64,000 nucleotides of DNA from Phenylobacterium deserti (GCA_943332615.1 CALQQB010000002.1:62001-126000), one strand, 5' to 3'. Positions 45,136 through 54,264 are shown, counted from the first letter of the stretch. Numbers and translations: made by a program. Notes: generated by a model not told the origin, from the letters alone.

Positions 45136-47565
45136 TCACGTTCCTCTCGGTTTCGCGCGGGCGGTCGGCGCGGCGGTCGCCGGGTCCTCGGGCCAGAGGT
45201 GCTTGGGGTAGCGGCCGCGCATGTCGCTGCGGACGTCCTTCCAGGAGCCCTTCCAGAAGCCCGGCAGGTCCTGGGTGGTCTGGATCGGGCGATGGGCGGG
45301 CGATGTGAGCGACAGGGTGAGCGGGACGCCGGCGACGGTGGGGTGGACGGCCAAGCCGTAGACCTCCTGCACGCGGATATCGACGCGCGGCCCGGCCTCG
45401 GCGGCGTAGTCGATGGCGAAGCTGTTGCCGGTGGGGGCGGTCCAGCGGGCGGGGGCTTCGGCCTCCAGGCGGCGCTGGAGGTCCCAGGGGATGAGGGTGC
45501 GGAGCGCGCTGTCGAGGGCGTCCGGCCGGAGCGCGGTCAGCGATCGGACGCCGCTGAGCAGCGGGACCAGCCAGTCGTCAAGTCGCGCTAGCAGGGTCGC
45601 GTCGGACAGGTCCGCCCAGGCTGGGTCGCGGGCGTGCAGGAAGGCGGCCCGGGCCCGCAGGGAGATCGTCGCCTCGCCCCACGACAGGCCGGCCAGGCCG
45701 TCGCGCCGGACGCGGGCCGCGAGGGCTGCGGCGATCAGGGCTGGATCGGGGTTGTCGTCGAGGGTCTCGCGGATCGTCAGGCGGCCCAGGCGGGTGAGGC
45801 GCTTGGCGCGCAGGCGCCCGGCCCCGCTCTCCTCCAGCCGGTCCTCGATCTCGAAGTGGCCTGAGAAAGCGTCGAGTTCGGCAGGGTCCAACGGCGCCGC
45901 CAGCAGGATGCGATCGCGCCGCTCGCCGCCGCCCAACTCGGCGATGGCCAGCCAGGGCTCGCGGGCGAGCGCATCGGTGGGCTCCAGGAAGGCGCCGCGG
46001 CCGGTCACCAGTTGGAACTCACCCTGCCCGCCCCGGGCCTTGGCGATGCGTTCGGGGTAGGCAAAGGCCAGCAGCAGACCGTCGGAGAGCGCCTCGCCCT
46101 TGCCGGCCTTGCCCGTGAGCGAGGCCCAACGATCGGCCAAGGTCCGGGCGTCGCGGGCCCTGGGACTGCGGTCCCGGTTCAGGCTCTCCAGGCGGTGGCG
46201 CAGGTCGGCGTCGCGGCCGCCAAGGCCGCGCTCGGTGATCAGGGCGGCGATGCGGGCGGCGCGGAGGGCCTGTCCGGTATCCGCCGCCCTCAGGACCATG
46301 TGAGCCAGGCGCGGGTTGAGCGGCATATCGGCCAGGGCCCGGCCGTGGGCGGTGAGCACGCCCTTGGCGTCCAGCGCCTCCAGCCGGACCAGCAGTGCGC
46401 GCGCCTCCGTGAAGGCGGCGGCCGGCGGCGGGTCGAGGAAGGCCAGTCCGCGCGCGTCGCGCGCGCCCCAGCGGGCGAGGTCGAGGGCCAGGCCGGAGAG
46501 GTCGGCGTCGAGGATCTCCGGGTCGGCATAGGCCGGCAGAGCCCGGGTCTCGGCCTCATCCCAGAGGCGGTAGCAGGCGCCGGGTTCGGTGCGGCCGGCG
46601 CGGCCCCGGCGCTGGTCGGCGGCAGCGCGGCTGACGCGGACGGTAGCCAGCCGGGTCAGGCCTGTTGCCGGGTCGAAGCGGGGCACGCGGGCCAGGCCGC
46701 AGTCGATCACCACCCGGACGCCCTGGATGGTCAGGCTGGTCTCGGCGATGGAGGTGGCCAGCACCACCTTGCGGCGGCCCTGCGGCGCTGGCTGGATGGC
46801 GCGGTCCTGGTCGCGAGGGTCGAGCGCACCATAGAGCGGCGCGATCTCCACATTCGGCCGGTTGCGCTCGGCCAGCCGCTCGGCGGTGCGCAGGATCTCG
46901 CCCTGCCCCGGAAGGAAGACCAGCAGGCTGCCGGCCTCCTCGGCCAGGGCGCGTTCGATGGCGCGGACGGCCTGATCCTCGATCCGCTTGCTGTCGTCGC
47001 GGCCGAGGTAGCGGGTCTCCACCGGGAACATCCGGCCCTGGCTCTCGATCACGGGGGCCTCGCCCAGCAGGCGGGCGACCGCGGCGCCGTCCAGGGTGGC
47101 GGACATCACCAGCAGCCGCAGGTCCTCGCGCAGCAGGCTCTGGGCGTCGCGGGCCAGGGCCAGGCCCAGGTCGGCGTCGAGGCTGCGTTCATGGAATTCG
47201 TCGAAAATCACACAGGCGACGCCGGCAAGCTCCGGGTCGCGCAGGATCATGCGGGTGAAGACGCCCTCGGTGACGACCTCGATGCGGGTGCGGGCCGAGA
47301 CCTGGGACTGCATGCGCACGCGGAAGCCCACCGTCTCACCGACGCGCTCGCCCAGGGTGGCCGCCATCCGCGCCGCCGCTGCCCGGGCCGCAAGGCGACG
47401 GGGTTCGAGGACGACGATCTTGCCGTCCGCCACCCAGGGCTCGGCGAGCAGTTCCAGCGGGACCACGGTGGTCTTGCCGGCGCCTGGAGGGGCCACAAGA
47501 ACGGCGGCGCTGCCCGAGGACAGCGCCGCCTTCAGATCCGGTATCGCGTCGTGGATCGGCAGCAT
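45136..47565 (-). CDS. hrpB: ATP-dependent DEAH-box helicase HrpB
   Basis: 809 aa. Walker A APPGAGKTTVVP (about 24-35), the motif II box DEFHERSLDADLGLAL (DEFH variant of DEAH), motif III SATLDG, and ESQGRMFPVETRYLGRD, then TSIAETSLTIQGVRVVIDCG and QRRGRAGRTEPGACYRLW (motif VI). The C-terminal HrpB-specific domain follows (VRSLTALRPDALDSALRTLI) and ends with FWKGSWKDVRSDMRGRYPKH. RNA helicase of unclear biological role; related to HrpA. Small gap (15 bp) to the permease gene upstream, so the two may be cotranscribed. Confidence 0.94.
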   Translation of the reverse strand: MLPIHDAIPDLKAALSSGSAAVLVAPPGAGKTTVVPLELLAEPWVADGKIVVLEPRRLAARAAAARMAATLGERVGETVGFRVRMQSQVSARTRIEVVTEGVFTRMILRDPELAGVACVIFDEFHERSLDADLGLALARDAQSLLREDLRLLVMSATLDGAAVARLLGEAPVIESQGRMFPVETRYLGRDDSKRIEDQAVRAIERALAEEAGSLLVFLPGQGEILRTAERLAERNRPNVEIAPLYGALDPRDQDRAIQPAPQGRRKVVLATSIAETSLTIQGVRVVIDCGLARVPRFDPATGLTRLATVRVSRAAADQRRGRAGRTEPGACYRLWDEAETRALPAYADPEILDADLSGLALDLARWGARDARGLAFLDPPPAAAFTEARALLVRLEALDAKGVLTAHGRALADMPLNPRLAHMVLRAADTGQALRAARIAALITERGLGGRDADLRHRLESLNRDRSPRARDARTLADRWASLTGKAGKGEALSDGLLLAFAYPERIAKARGGQGEFQLVTGRGAFLEPTDALAREPWLAIAELGGGERRDRILLAAPLDPAELDAFSGHFEIEDRLEESGAGRLRAKRLTRLGRLTIRETLDDNPDPALIAAALAARVRRDGLAGLSWGEATISLRARAAFLHARDPAWADLSDATLLARLDDWLVPLLSGVRSLTALRPDALDSALRTLIPWDLQRRLEAEAPARWTAPTGNSFAIDYAAEAGPRVDIRVQEVYGLAVHPTVAGVPLTLSLTSPAHRPIQTTQDLPGFWKGSWKDVRSDMRGRYPKHLWPEDPATAAPTARAKPRGT

Positions 47566-47580
47566 GACGCCGCCGGCCGC

Positions 47581-49188
47581 CTAGCCCTGACCGGGCGGGT
47601 CTTCGCCGATGCGGTGCGGGAGTTCGCGGGGTTCGCCCTCGCTGCCCGTGACCAGGATGCCGCGGCCCAGCTTTGAAGCCCGGATGCCGTAGACGAAATA
47701 GACCGCCACGCCGACCGCCAGGTAGATCAGGAAGAAGTTCCGGGTGGCCGGCGTCGACATCAGGCTCATCAGCAAAATCACGCACATGACAGCGCCCAGG
47801 ATCGGTACGACCGGGAAGAGCGGTGTGCGGAACGGCCGCAATAGGTCCGGGTCGGACCGGCGCAGATAGATCACCGTGATGCAGACCAGGGCAAAGGCCG
47901 CCAGGGACCCGACGTTGGACAGGTCGGACAGCGCGTCCAAAGACAGGAAGCCCGCCGCGCACATGGCCGCGATGCCGACGATGATGGTGTTCACCCAAGG
48001 CGTCTTGAACGTCTTGTGCACCGTGGCCAGGGCAGACGGCAGCAGGCCGTCGCGGGCCATGGTGTAGAACACCCGGGTCTGGCCGTAGAGCAGCACGAGC
48101 ATCACCGACGACAGGCCGGCGATGGCGCCCACCTTCACCACGAAGGCGAACCAGGGCAGCCCCATCTTGTCGGCCGCCAGCGCGATCGGCGCCGGCACGT
48201 CGAGCTCAGCGTAGGGGACGATGCCCACCAGCACGGCGCAGGTCAGAATGTAGAGAATGGTGCAGATGGTGAGCGCGCCTAGGATGCCGATCGGCATGTC
48301 CTTGCCCGGGTTCTTGGCCTCGGCGCCGGCGGTGGAGACCGCCTCGAAGCCGAGATAGGCGAAGAAGATCACGGCGGCGGCGTGGATTACCCCGCCGATG
48401 CCGTACTTGTGGTCGGTGTTGCCGGTGATCACATCGCCCATCGCGCGACCGATCTGGGCCCAGAGGCTCATGTCCGTACCCGCCGCACGAGCGGGAATTT
48501 CAGCCGGGATCAGCGGATTCCACTGGCTGACATCAACGTATTTGAAGCCGATGACGATGAAGGCGATGACCACGGTGACCTTGATGGCGACCACGACGTT
48601 GTTGACCGTCGCGGACTCCGTCACCCCTCGAACGAGCAGCATCGTGACGAGGCCGATGACCACGACAGCGGGTAGGTTCATCATGCCCGTGCCGATCACC
48701 ACGCCTTCGTGGTTCTTGACGATCACCCCGGGCGCGGCCTGCAGCGCGGCCGGAATCTGAACGCCGAAGTCGTGCATCAGGCTGACGAAATAGCCGGACC
48801 AGCCCACCGAGACGGTAGCGGCGGCCAATCCGTACTCCAGGACCAGCAGCAGCCCCATGACCCAGGCGGCGCCCTCGCCCATCGAGGCGTAGGTGTAGGA
48901 ATAGGCCGAGCCGGAGACCGGCAGCGCGGCGGCGAGTTCAGCGTAACAGAGCGCCACGAAGGCGCAGAGCGTGCCGGTGATGATGAAGGAGATCATGATC
49001 CCCGGGCCGGCGAATTGGGCCGAGGCGCGGCCCGTCAGCACGAAAATTCCGGTGCCGATGATGCAGCCGATACCCAGGAGGATGAGGTTGACGGCGCCGA
49101 GCGAGCGTTTCAGCTCCCCTTGCTCATGCTCAGCCTGAATCTGGCCGACCGACTTGCGCAGGAAGATGCGCCCAATTCCATTCGCCAT
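47581..49188 (-). CDS. APC-family amino acid permease
   Basis: 535 aa with about twelve to fourteen hydrophobic helices. Typical cationic-amino-acid-transporter pattern: LNLILLGIGCIIGTGIFVLTG (here written in part), CYAELAAALPVSGSAYSYTY, FAYLGFEAVSTAGAEAKNPG and VTIMLVLLYGQTRVFYTMAR-like segments (SVMLVLLYGQTRVFYTMARD). The C-terminal tail is short and charged. Substrate is a cationic or neutral amino acid by family, not proven. Divergent from the MBL-fold gene; the gap holds a short triple repeat (49285-49325). Confidence 0.9.
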   Translation of the reverse strand: MANGIGRIFLRKSVGQIQAEHEQGELKRSLGAVNLILLGIGCIIGTGIFVLTGRASAQFAGPGIMISFIITGTLCAFVALCYAELAAALPVSGSAYSYTYASMGEGAAWVMGLLLVLEYGLAAATVSVGWSGYFVSLMHDFGVQIPAALQAAPGVIVKNHEGVVIGTGMMNLPAVVVIGLVTMLLVRGVTESATVNNVVVAIKVTVVIAFIVIGFKYVDVSQWNPLIPAEIPARAAGTDMSLWAQIGRAMGDVITGNTDHKYGIGGVIHAAAVIFFAYLGFEAVSTAGAEAKNPGKDMPIGILGALTICTILYILTCAVLVGIVPYAELDVPAPIALAADKMGLPWFAFVVKVGAIAGLSSVMLVLLYGQTRVFYTMARDGLLPSALATVHKTFKTPWVNTIIVGIAAMCAAGFLSLDALSDLSNVGSLAAFALVCITVIYLRRSDPDLLRPFRTPLFPVVPILGAVMCVILLMSLMSTPATRNFFLIYLAVGVAVYFVYGIRASKLGRGILVTGSEGEPRELPHRIGEDPPGQG

Positions 49189-49284
49189 ACGGCTGGTTTC
49201 CTGTTCGATTCTGCCCTTTGCAGGCTTGAAGGCACGCTAGACGCGCCCAACGCGCGCGGCAATCACCGCTCGAATTCGCCCCAG

Positions 49285-49325
49285 CCTTTCCATTTACCGG
49301 CCCTTCCATGCCGGCCTTTCCATTT
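49285..49325. repeat. three tandem ~15-bp units upstream of the permease gene
   Basis: CCTTTCCATTTACCGG (49285), CCTTCCATGCCGG (starting 49302) and CCTTTCCATTT (49315-49325) repeat with a period of about 15 bp. The first and third units share CCTTTCCATTT. The array lies about 100 bp before the permease ATG (minus strand) and 30 bp before the MBL-fold ATG (plus strand), where an operator could sit. Function unknown. Confidence 0.45.
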
Positions 49326-49353
49326 GCGCGCCGAAACATGATCATGGGGCGTC

Positions 49354-50034
49354 ATGAACGCGCCCACACCTCCCGAGCTTCCAATCCGCGCCCTGATCGC
49401 GCCGGTGACCCCATTGCAGCAGAACTGCACCATCGTGTGGTGCGCCAAGACCAGGAAGGCGGCGATCATCGATCCCGGCGGCGAGGTCCAGCGCCTGCTC
49501 GCGGCGCTGAAAGAGCACGATCTGACGCTGGAGAAGATCTGGATCACGCACGGCCACCTCGATCATGCTGGCGGCACGGCGTCCCTGAAGGACATCACCG
49601 GCGTCCCGATCGAGGGGCCGCATCCGGACGACGCCTTCTGGATCGACCAGATCGACGCCTCGGGCGCCAAGTGGGGCATGCCGGAGGCGCGTGGGTTCAC
49701 CCCGGACCGCTGGCTGCACGACGGCGACGTGGTGACCCTGGGCGAGACCCAGTTCGAGGTGCTGCACTGCCCCGGCCACACACCCGGCCACATCATCTTC
49801 TTCCACCGGGAAGCCCGCTTCGCCCAGGTCGGCGACGTGCTGTTCCAAGGTTCGATCGGCCGCACGGACTTCCCGCGGGGCAACTACCAGGACCTGATCG
49901 ACGCCATCACCAGCAAGCTGTGGCCATTGGGCGAGGACGTACGCTTCGTGCCGGGGCATGGGCCGATGTCGACTTTTGGACAGGAACGGAAAGCCAACCC
50001 GTTCGTGTCAGACATGGCCCTGGCAGGCGAATGA
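49354..50034 (+). CDS. MBL-fold hydrolase, glyoxalase-II-like (YcbL type)
   Basis: 226 aa. Metallo-beta-lactamase metal site ITHGHLDHAGG (H-x-H-x-D-H), second-shell HCPGHTPGHIIFF, QVGDVLFQGSIGRTDFPRG (bridging Asp) and FVPGHGPMSTFGQE (final His). The lack of the long C-terminal GSH-binding domain and the start TPLQQNCTIVW are typical of YcbL-like small glyoxalase II homologues, which hydrolyse thioesters such as lactoylglutathione. No signal peptide: cytoplasmic. Confidence 0.9.
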   Translation: MNAPTPPELPIRALIAPVTPLQQNCTIVWCAKTRKAAIIDPGGEVQRLLAALKEHDLTLEKIWITHGHLDHAGGTASLKDITGVPIEGPHPDDAFWIDQIDASGAKWGMPEARGFTPDRWLHDGDVVTLGETQFEVLHCPGHTPGHIIFFHREARFAQVGDVLFQGSIGRTDFPRGNYQDLIDAITSKLWPLGEDVRFVPGHGPMSTFGQERKANPFVSDMALAGE

Positions 50035-50112
50035 AGGCGCCTGTCGCCTTTGAAACCCCCGAGTTTCAGGTGAGACATTCGCAGGTTACCGCCGTCGCCC
50101 ACGCTGGCGGAC

Positions 50113-50850
50113 ATGGAGACTACGACTGACATGGCCGGCGCTGGAGCCCGCATCCTGATGGTCGATGACGATCCGGGCATCCGGGACGTCGTGTCCGACT
50201 TCCTCGGCCGTCATGGCTACAAGGTGGAGACCGCCGCCGACGCCACCGAGATGGAGCGCGTCCTCGAGCGCGGACCCGTCGACCTGATCGTGCTGGATGT
50301 GATGCTGCCCGGCGAGGACGGCCTGGCCGTATGCCGGCGCATGACCACCACCGAGGGTGCGCCGCCGATCATCATGCTGTCGGCCATGGGCGAGGACACC
50401 GACCGGATCGTCGGCCTGGAGCTGGGCGCCGACGACTATCTGGCCAAGCCGTGCAATCCCCGCGAACTGCTGGCCCGCGTGCGGGCGGTGCTGCGCCGGG
50501 CCGAACAGCGGACGGCGACCGGAGCCCTGGGCGCCGGCTGCGAATTCGCCGGCTGGCGGCTGGACCTGGTGCGGCGCGAACTGCGATCGCCGGCCGGGGT
50601 GGTGGTGAACCTCAGCTCCGGCGAGTTTTCCCTGCTGCGCGCCTTCGTGGAGCGCCCGCAGCGGGTGCTGACCCGCGACCAGCTGCTGGAATTCGCGCGC
50701 GGGCCGGATAGCGACGCTTTTGACCGCGCCATCGATGTGCAGATCAGCCGTCTTCGCCGGAAACTGGATGATGGCGGCGGCGGGCACGACCTGATCCGCA
50801 CGATCCGCAACGAGGGCTACATGTTCACCGCCAAGGTGAAGCGGACGTGA
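50113..50850 (+). CDS. OmpR/PhoB-family response regulator
   Basis: 245 aa. Receiver domain: acidic pocket ILMVDDDPG, phosphorylation site Asp62 in DLIVLDVMLPGEDG, switch Ser in MLSAMGED, Lys in DDYLAKPCNPREL. C-terminal winged helix (VNLSSGEFSLLRAFVERPQR, VLTRDQLLEF, FDRAIDVQISRLRRKLDD, IRTIRNEGYMF). The start could also be ATG 50131. Its stop overlaps the start of the cognate kinase gene (GTGA), so it pairs with the EnvZ-like kinase that follows. Confidence 0.94.
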   Translation: METTTDMAGAGARILMVDDDPGIRDVVSDFLGRHGYKVETAADATEMERVLERGPVDLIVLDVMLPGEDGLAVCRRMTTTEGAPPIIMLSAMGEDTDRIVGLELGADDYLAKPCNPRELLARVRAVLRRAEQRTATGALGAGCEFAGWRLDLVRRELRSPAGVVVNLSSGEFSLLRAFVERPQRVLTRDQLLEFARGPDSDAFDRAIDVQISRLRRKLDDGGGGHDLIRTIRNEGYMFTAKVKRT

Positions 50851-52175
50851 AACGGCCAGCGGCGCCGCTGTTCGTCCAGCTCCTGACGCTGACGGGCCTG
50901 ACGCTGGTGGCCGCCTGGGCGATCAGCGCGGGGCTGCTGTTCATGCTGCCGCCGCCGGCGCCGGACTTCTATCGCCTGACCGAGATCGCGAGCGCATTCC
51001 GCGGCGCCCCGCAGAGCTTTAGCGACCGGCGCGAGCTGGAACAGAAGATCCTGACGAACCCACCCAGCCCGCAGCTCCAAGGCCGCACGATCCCGGACAT
51101 CCGCGCCCGGCTGGCGAAGGACCTTGGCGTACCGGTGGCGGACGTGGTGATCGCCGGCGACCGCGGCCCGCTGTCCGACCGAGGCGTCGGCAGGATCATG
51201 CGCGCACGGGTGGCGCGAGCCGGCGTGCGGGAAGAGCACTTCCTGATCGAGCCGTTCCAGGTCGGCGTGCGCCGGGCCGATGGTCGCTGGTCGGTGGTGC
51301 AGCCGCAGCGGGGCATAGGGCTGAACGACTGGCAGCAGCGGCTGGCTCTGTGGTTCGTGCTGTCCGCCCTGGCCATGGCGCCGGTAACCTGGATCTTCGC
51401 CAGGCGACTGACCAAACCGATCCAGGTGTTCGCCGACGCCGCCGAACGGCTGGGCCGCGATCCGCGCGCCGCGCCCATGGAGGTGAAGGGCCCCGCCGAG
51501 ATCGGGGTCGCCGCCCGCGCCTTCAACGAGATGCAGGAGCGCCTGCGCCGCTACGTTGAGGACCGCACGGCCATGGTGGGCGCGATCGCCCACGACCTGC
51601 GCACCCCCCTCACGCGCCTGCGCTTCCGCATCGAGGGCCTGCCCGAGGAGCAGCGGGCCAAGTACGCCCACGACCTGGACCAGATGGAGGAGATGATCAC
51701 CGCCACTCTGGCCTTCGTCCGCGATGCGACGAAGCCGGGCGAGCGGACGAAAATGGAGCTGTCATCCCTGGTCGAGAGCCTGTGCGACGAGATGGCGGAG
51801 ACCGGCGCCAAGACCGAGGTCGAGCCCGGCGAGAAGGTGGTGCTCGAAGCTGATCCGATGGCGCTGCGCCGGCTGATCGCCAATCTGCTGGAGAACGCCG
51901 TGAAGTTCGGAGGCCAGGCTCGGGCCCGGGTGTTCGCCCAGGCCGGAAATGCGGTGGTGGAGATCGACGACGATGGCCCCGGCATCCCGCTGCAGGATAG
52001 CGAGCGCGTGTTCGAGCCCTTCTATCGACGCGAGCCGTCCCGCAGCCGCCAGACCGGAGGGATCGGCCTGGGCTTGGCGGTGGTGCGGTCCATCGCCCGC
52101 GGCCACGGCGGCGATGTGAGCCTGATCAACCGGGTGGGCGGCGGCCTGACCGCACGGGTGCAATTGCCCCTATAG
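50847..52175 (+). CDS. EnvZ-like membrane sensor histidine kinase
   Basis: 442 aa starting at GTG 50847. First transmembrane segment LTGLTLVAAWAISAGLLFML, a ~140-residue periplasmic domain (DRRELEQKILTNPPSPQLQG and on), second transmembrane LWFVLSALAMAPVTWIF, HAMP (RRLTKPIQVFADAAERLGRD), HisKA with phosphorylated His in GAIAHDLRTPLTRLRFR, and HATPase (LIANLLENAVKFGG, DDDGPGI, GIGLGLAVVRSIA). It signals to the OmpR-type regulator just upstream. The stimulus is unknown. Ends convergently with a 6-bp overlap to the stand-alone receiver gene at 52170. Confidence 0.93.
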   Translation: MKRPAAPLFVQLLTLTGLTLVAAWAISAGLLFMLPPPAPDFYRLTEIASAFRGAPQSFSDRRELEQKILTNPPSPQLQGRTIPDIRARLAKDLGVPVADVVIAGDRGPLSDRGVGRIMRARVARAGVREEHFLIEPFQVGVRRADGRWSVVQPQRGIGLNDWQQRLALWFVLSALAMAPVTWIFARRLTKPIQVFADAAERLGRDPRAAPMEVKGPAEIGVAARAFNEMQERLRRYVEDRTAMVGAIAHDLRTPLTRLRFRIEGLPEEQRAKYAHDLDQMEEMITATLAFVRDATKPGERTKMELSSLVESLCDEMAETGAKTEVEPGEKVVLEADPMALRRLIANLLENAVKFGGQARARVFAQAGNAVVEIDDDGPGIPLQDSERVFEPFYRREPSRSRQTGGIGLGLAVVRSIARGHGGDVSLINRVGGGLTARVQLPL

Positions 52176-52802
52176 GACGGTGACGCCTCCGCGCGCCTGG
52201 ATTGCCGGATCGACGAAGGCATACAGCTGGTTCACCGTGATCGGCTTGGTCAGGTAGGTGTCGGCGCCAGCCTGACGGGCAGCTTCTTCGACATCGGGGC
52301 CCGACATGGCGGTGAACATGGCGATCGGGGTGCGCCTGGCGTGATGCTCGCTCTCAAAGGCGCGGATCGCGCGCACGGCCGAAATCCCGTCCATCAGCGG
52401 CATGTCGATGTCCATCAAGACGCAGTCGAAGTCATCCGCTTTGAACTTTCGGACAGCCTCGGCGCCATCGAACGCGACCACCACCTCGATGTCGCGATCC
52501 TCCAGCATGGCCTGGATGGTCAGGTGGTTGATGTGGTGATCGTCGGCGAGCAGAATCCGGCGCGCGCGCGCTGGCCCGGCAGAGGTCGCGTTGCGATCGG
52601 GGGTCTGGACGGTGGACTGGCGAGCCCCGGCAAGTCGGGCCTCCAGATCGAGGGCGCGGCCGATCGAGGGAATCCGATGACGCGGCGCCAACTGGTCGGA
52701 CACCATGGCCGACACGCCCATCGGCTGACCGGCCAGCACACGTCCAAGCCCTGTTCCTTGCCGCTCTTCAAGTTCGTGGGAGGGATATTTCTGGGAACTC
52801 AC
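52170..52802 (-). CDS. receiver-domain protein with ~80-residue N-terminal extension
   Basis: 210 aa. Residues 80-205 are a CheY-like receiver: RILLADDHHINHLTIQAMLE, phosphorylation site in CVLMDIDMPLMDG, AMFTAMSGPD switch and TYLTKPITVNQLY. The DDHHINH start resembles receivers taken from hybrid kinases. The first 80 residues are low-complexity and match nothing I recognise; they contain no output domain. GTG start at 52802. With no output domain it may act as a phosphate sink or relay. It is upstream-flanked by the CTATAC/GTATAG inverted repeat (52906-52921). Confidence 0.83.
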   Translation of the reverse strand: MSSQKYPSHELEERQGTGLGRVLAGQPMGVSAMVSDQLAPRHRIPSIGRALDLEARLAGARQSTVQTPDRNATSAGPARARRILLADDHHINHLTIQAMLEDRDIEVVVAFDGAEAVRKFKADDFDCVLMDIDMPLMDGISAVRAIRAFESEHHARRTPIAMFTAMSGPDVEEAARQAGADTYLTKPITVNQLYAFVDPAIQARGGVTVL

Positions 52803-52905
52803 GGCGTTCGCCCTTCAGATACCTTGAAGGCAGCTTGCTATTCCAGCTCAGCTCACTTGCGTATTAGCTATGAGTTTGCTGCACTGCACACTGAGTATGG
52901 CGGAC

Positions 52906-52921
52906 CTATACATTCGTATAG
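52906..52921. promoter_or_regulatory. CTATAC-N4-GTATAG inverted repeat
   Basis: CTATAC (52906-52911) and GTATAG (52916-52921) are perfect inverted arms separated by ATTC. The site lies about 105 bp upstream of the receiver gene at 52802 (minus strand) and 15 bp after the end of the next receiver gene. The half-site CCTATAC recurs at 53595-53624. A regulator-binding site is a reasonable guess, not shown. Confidence 0.4.
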
Positions 52922-52936
52922 ATCGAGCCTCAGGGA

Positions 52937-53341
52937 TCAGAGTCCAGGCGGGGCGATGCTGTCGAAAATCGCGATCAGGGCGTCGCGGTCGAACGGCTTG
53001 CTCAGGAACCCTATCGCACCGGCCTGCAGGGCGCGCCGCTCATGGCGGGGGTCGAACTGCGAGGTGATGAAGACAGTGGGGATCACCCGGCCAGCCGCCG
53101 AAAGTCGGGCCTGCAGGTCCAGGCCGCTCAGGCCCGGCATCTGGATGTCGAGCAGCAGGCAGTGGACGACCGTGAAATCCTCCGCCGTCAGAAACGCCTC
53201 GGCGGACCCGAACGCACGCGTCACAAATCCGAGGGAGCCGATCCAGCCCTCCAGGGCCTCGCGGAACGAGATGTCGTCATCAACGATACACACCAGCGGC
53301 GCGGACAGGGATCGACGCGGCTTGCCGGGGGCCATGGTCAT
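52937..53341 (-). CDS. stand-alone FixJ-type receiver protein
   Basis: 134 aa consisting of one receiver domain: VCIVDDDISFREALEGWIGS, phosphorylation site CLLLDIQMPGLSGLDLQARL, FITSQFD and IGFLSKPFDRDALI. The SGLDLQ sequence is shared with the FixJ-like regulator at 53635-54264, so the two are probably paralogues. No helix-turn-helix is present. GGAGG five bases before the ATG supports the start. May titrate phosphate from the neighbouring PAS kinase or act through protein contact. Confidence 0.88.
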   Translation of the reverse strand: MTMAPGKPRRSLSAPLVCIVDDDISFREALEGWIGSLGFVTRAFGSAEAFLTAEDFTVVHCLLLDIQMPGLSGLDLQARLSAAGRVIPTVFITSQFDPRHERRALQAGAIGFLSKPFDRDALIAIFDSIAPPGL

Positions 53342-53594
53342 GACCTCCGAACGCGAAGCGCGGCGGGCGAGCGGGCGCCATGCCCAGAACGCGACACAAA
53401 AAGCAGGGCCGCGGGAGAAACCACAGGGGCGTCGTTCCTTCTCGTTCCCCGCGTCCCCGTCCTGGCGTCAGCGCGGCGGGAGCGTGCTGGCGGCGCGCCG
53501 ACGGCCAATGCGGAAAGCCATCGCAACACAGCTACATATTCCAAAGAGCCAGGTCGAACATCAAGGCGGCGGTGGGATGCGCCAGCGCCCCAGC

Positions 53595-53624
53595 GGTATA
53601 GGGTCGCCGATACCTTGGTATAGG
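53595..53624. promoter_or_regulatory. repeated CCTATACC half-sites upstream of a receiver gene
   Basis: GGTATAGGG (53595-53603) and ATACCTTGGTATAGG (53610-53624) each contain the complement of CCTATACC; ATACC-TT-GGTAT within the second is an inverted repeat. The 293-bp space before the receiver gene (53342-53634) holds no gene. Together with 52906-52921 this suggests a shared binding site for a regulator of this cluster, perhaps the FixJ-like protein itself. Confidence 0.4.
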
Positions 53625-53634
53625 TTTCCCTTAG

Positions 53635-54264
53635 CTACGCGGCGGGGCGGTCCGTGAGGCTCAGACTATCGGCCATTCGCACAAGGTCGACGATCGTGCG
53701 GGCGCCCATCTTCTTCATGACCTGGCCGCGATGGACCTTCACAGTAATTTCCGCGACGCCGATCTCGTCGGCGATCTGTTTGTTTAGCAGGCCGGTGGCG
53801 ACGAGGGCGAAGACCTGGCGCTCGCGCACCGTCAGCGTTTCGAGCCGGGCGCGCAGCGCCGCCTCAGTCGCCGCCCCGACCATCTGGGCGCGGTCCTGGT
53901 CGAGGGCCACCTGAATGGCGTCCAGCAGGTCCTGGTCGCGAAACGGCTTGGGCAGAAATTCTACGGCTCCGGCCTTCATGGCGCCCACCGACATGGGGAT
54001 GTCGCCATGGCCGGTGATGAAGATGACCGGCAACCCGGCGCTAGTGTTTGTCAGCTCGCTCTGCAGATCCAGGCCACTGCGGCCGGGCAAGCGCACGTCC
54101 AGGATCAGGCAGCGCGGGCGCTCTGGAAGCGGCGCCGCCAGAAAGTCCGCCACGGAGCCAAACAGGCTGACTTTCAGACCCACAGAGCGCAGCAGGCCAT
54201 CAACAGCCTCTCTAACGCCGACATCGTCATCGACAACGATCACATGGGCGGGGACAACGCTCAC
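53635..54264 (-). CDS. FixJ/NarL-type response regulator
   Basis: 209 aa. Receiver: VIVVDDDVGVREAVDGLLRS, phosphorylation site CLILDVRLPGRSGLDLQSEL, FITGHGDIPMSVGAMKAGAV and FLPKPFRDQDLLDAI. LuxR-type output domain: LTVRERQVFALVATGLLNKQ, then IADEIGVAEITVKVHRGQVM. GHGDIPM is a FixJ-subfamily marker. The GTG start overlaps the stop of the PAS kinase gene (GTGA, 54261-54264), so kinase and regulator form one pair. Confidence 0.93.
   Translation of the reverse strand: MSVVPAHVIVVDDDVGVREAVDGLLRSVGLKVSLFGSVADFLAAPLPERPRCLILDVRLPGRSGLDLQSELTNTSAGLPVIFITGHGDIPMSVGAMKAGAVEFLPKPFRDQDLLDAIQVALDQDRAQMVGAATEAALRARLETLTVRERQVFALVATGLLNKQIADEIGVAEITVKVHRGQVMKKMGARTIVDLVRMADSLSLTDRPAA

Noticed and set aside
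46012-47676. 554-aa plus-strand open frame opposite hrpB
   Set aside because: Antisense shadow; repetitive Gly/Gln/Ala composition, no start context.
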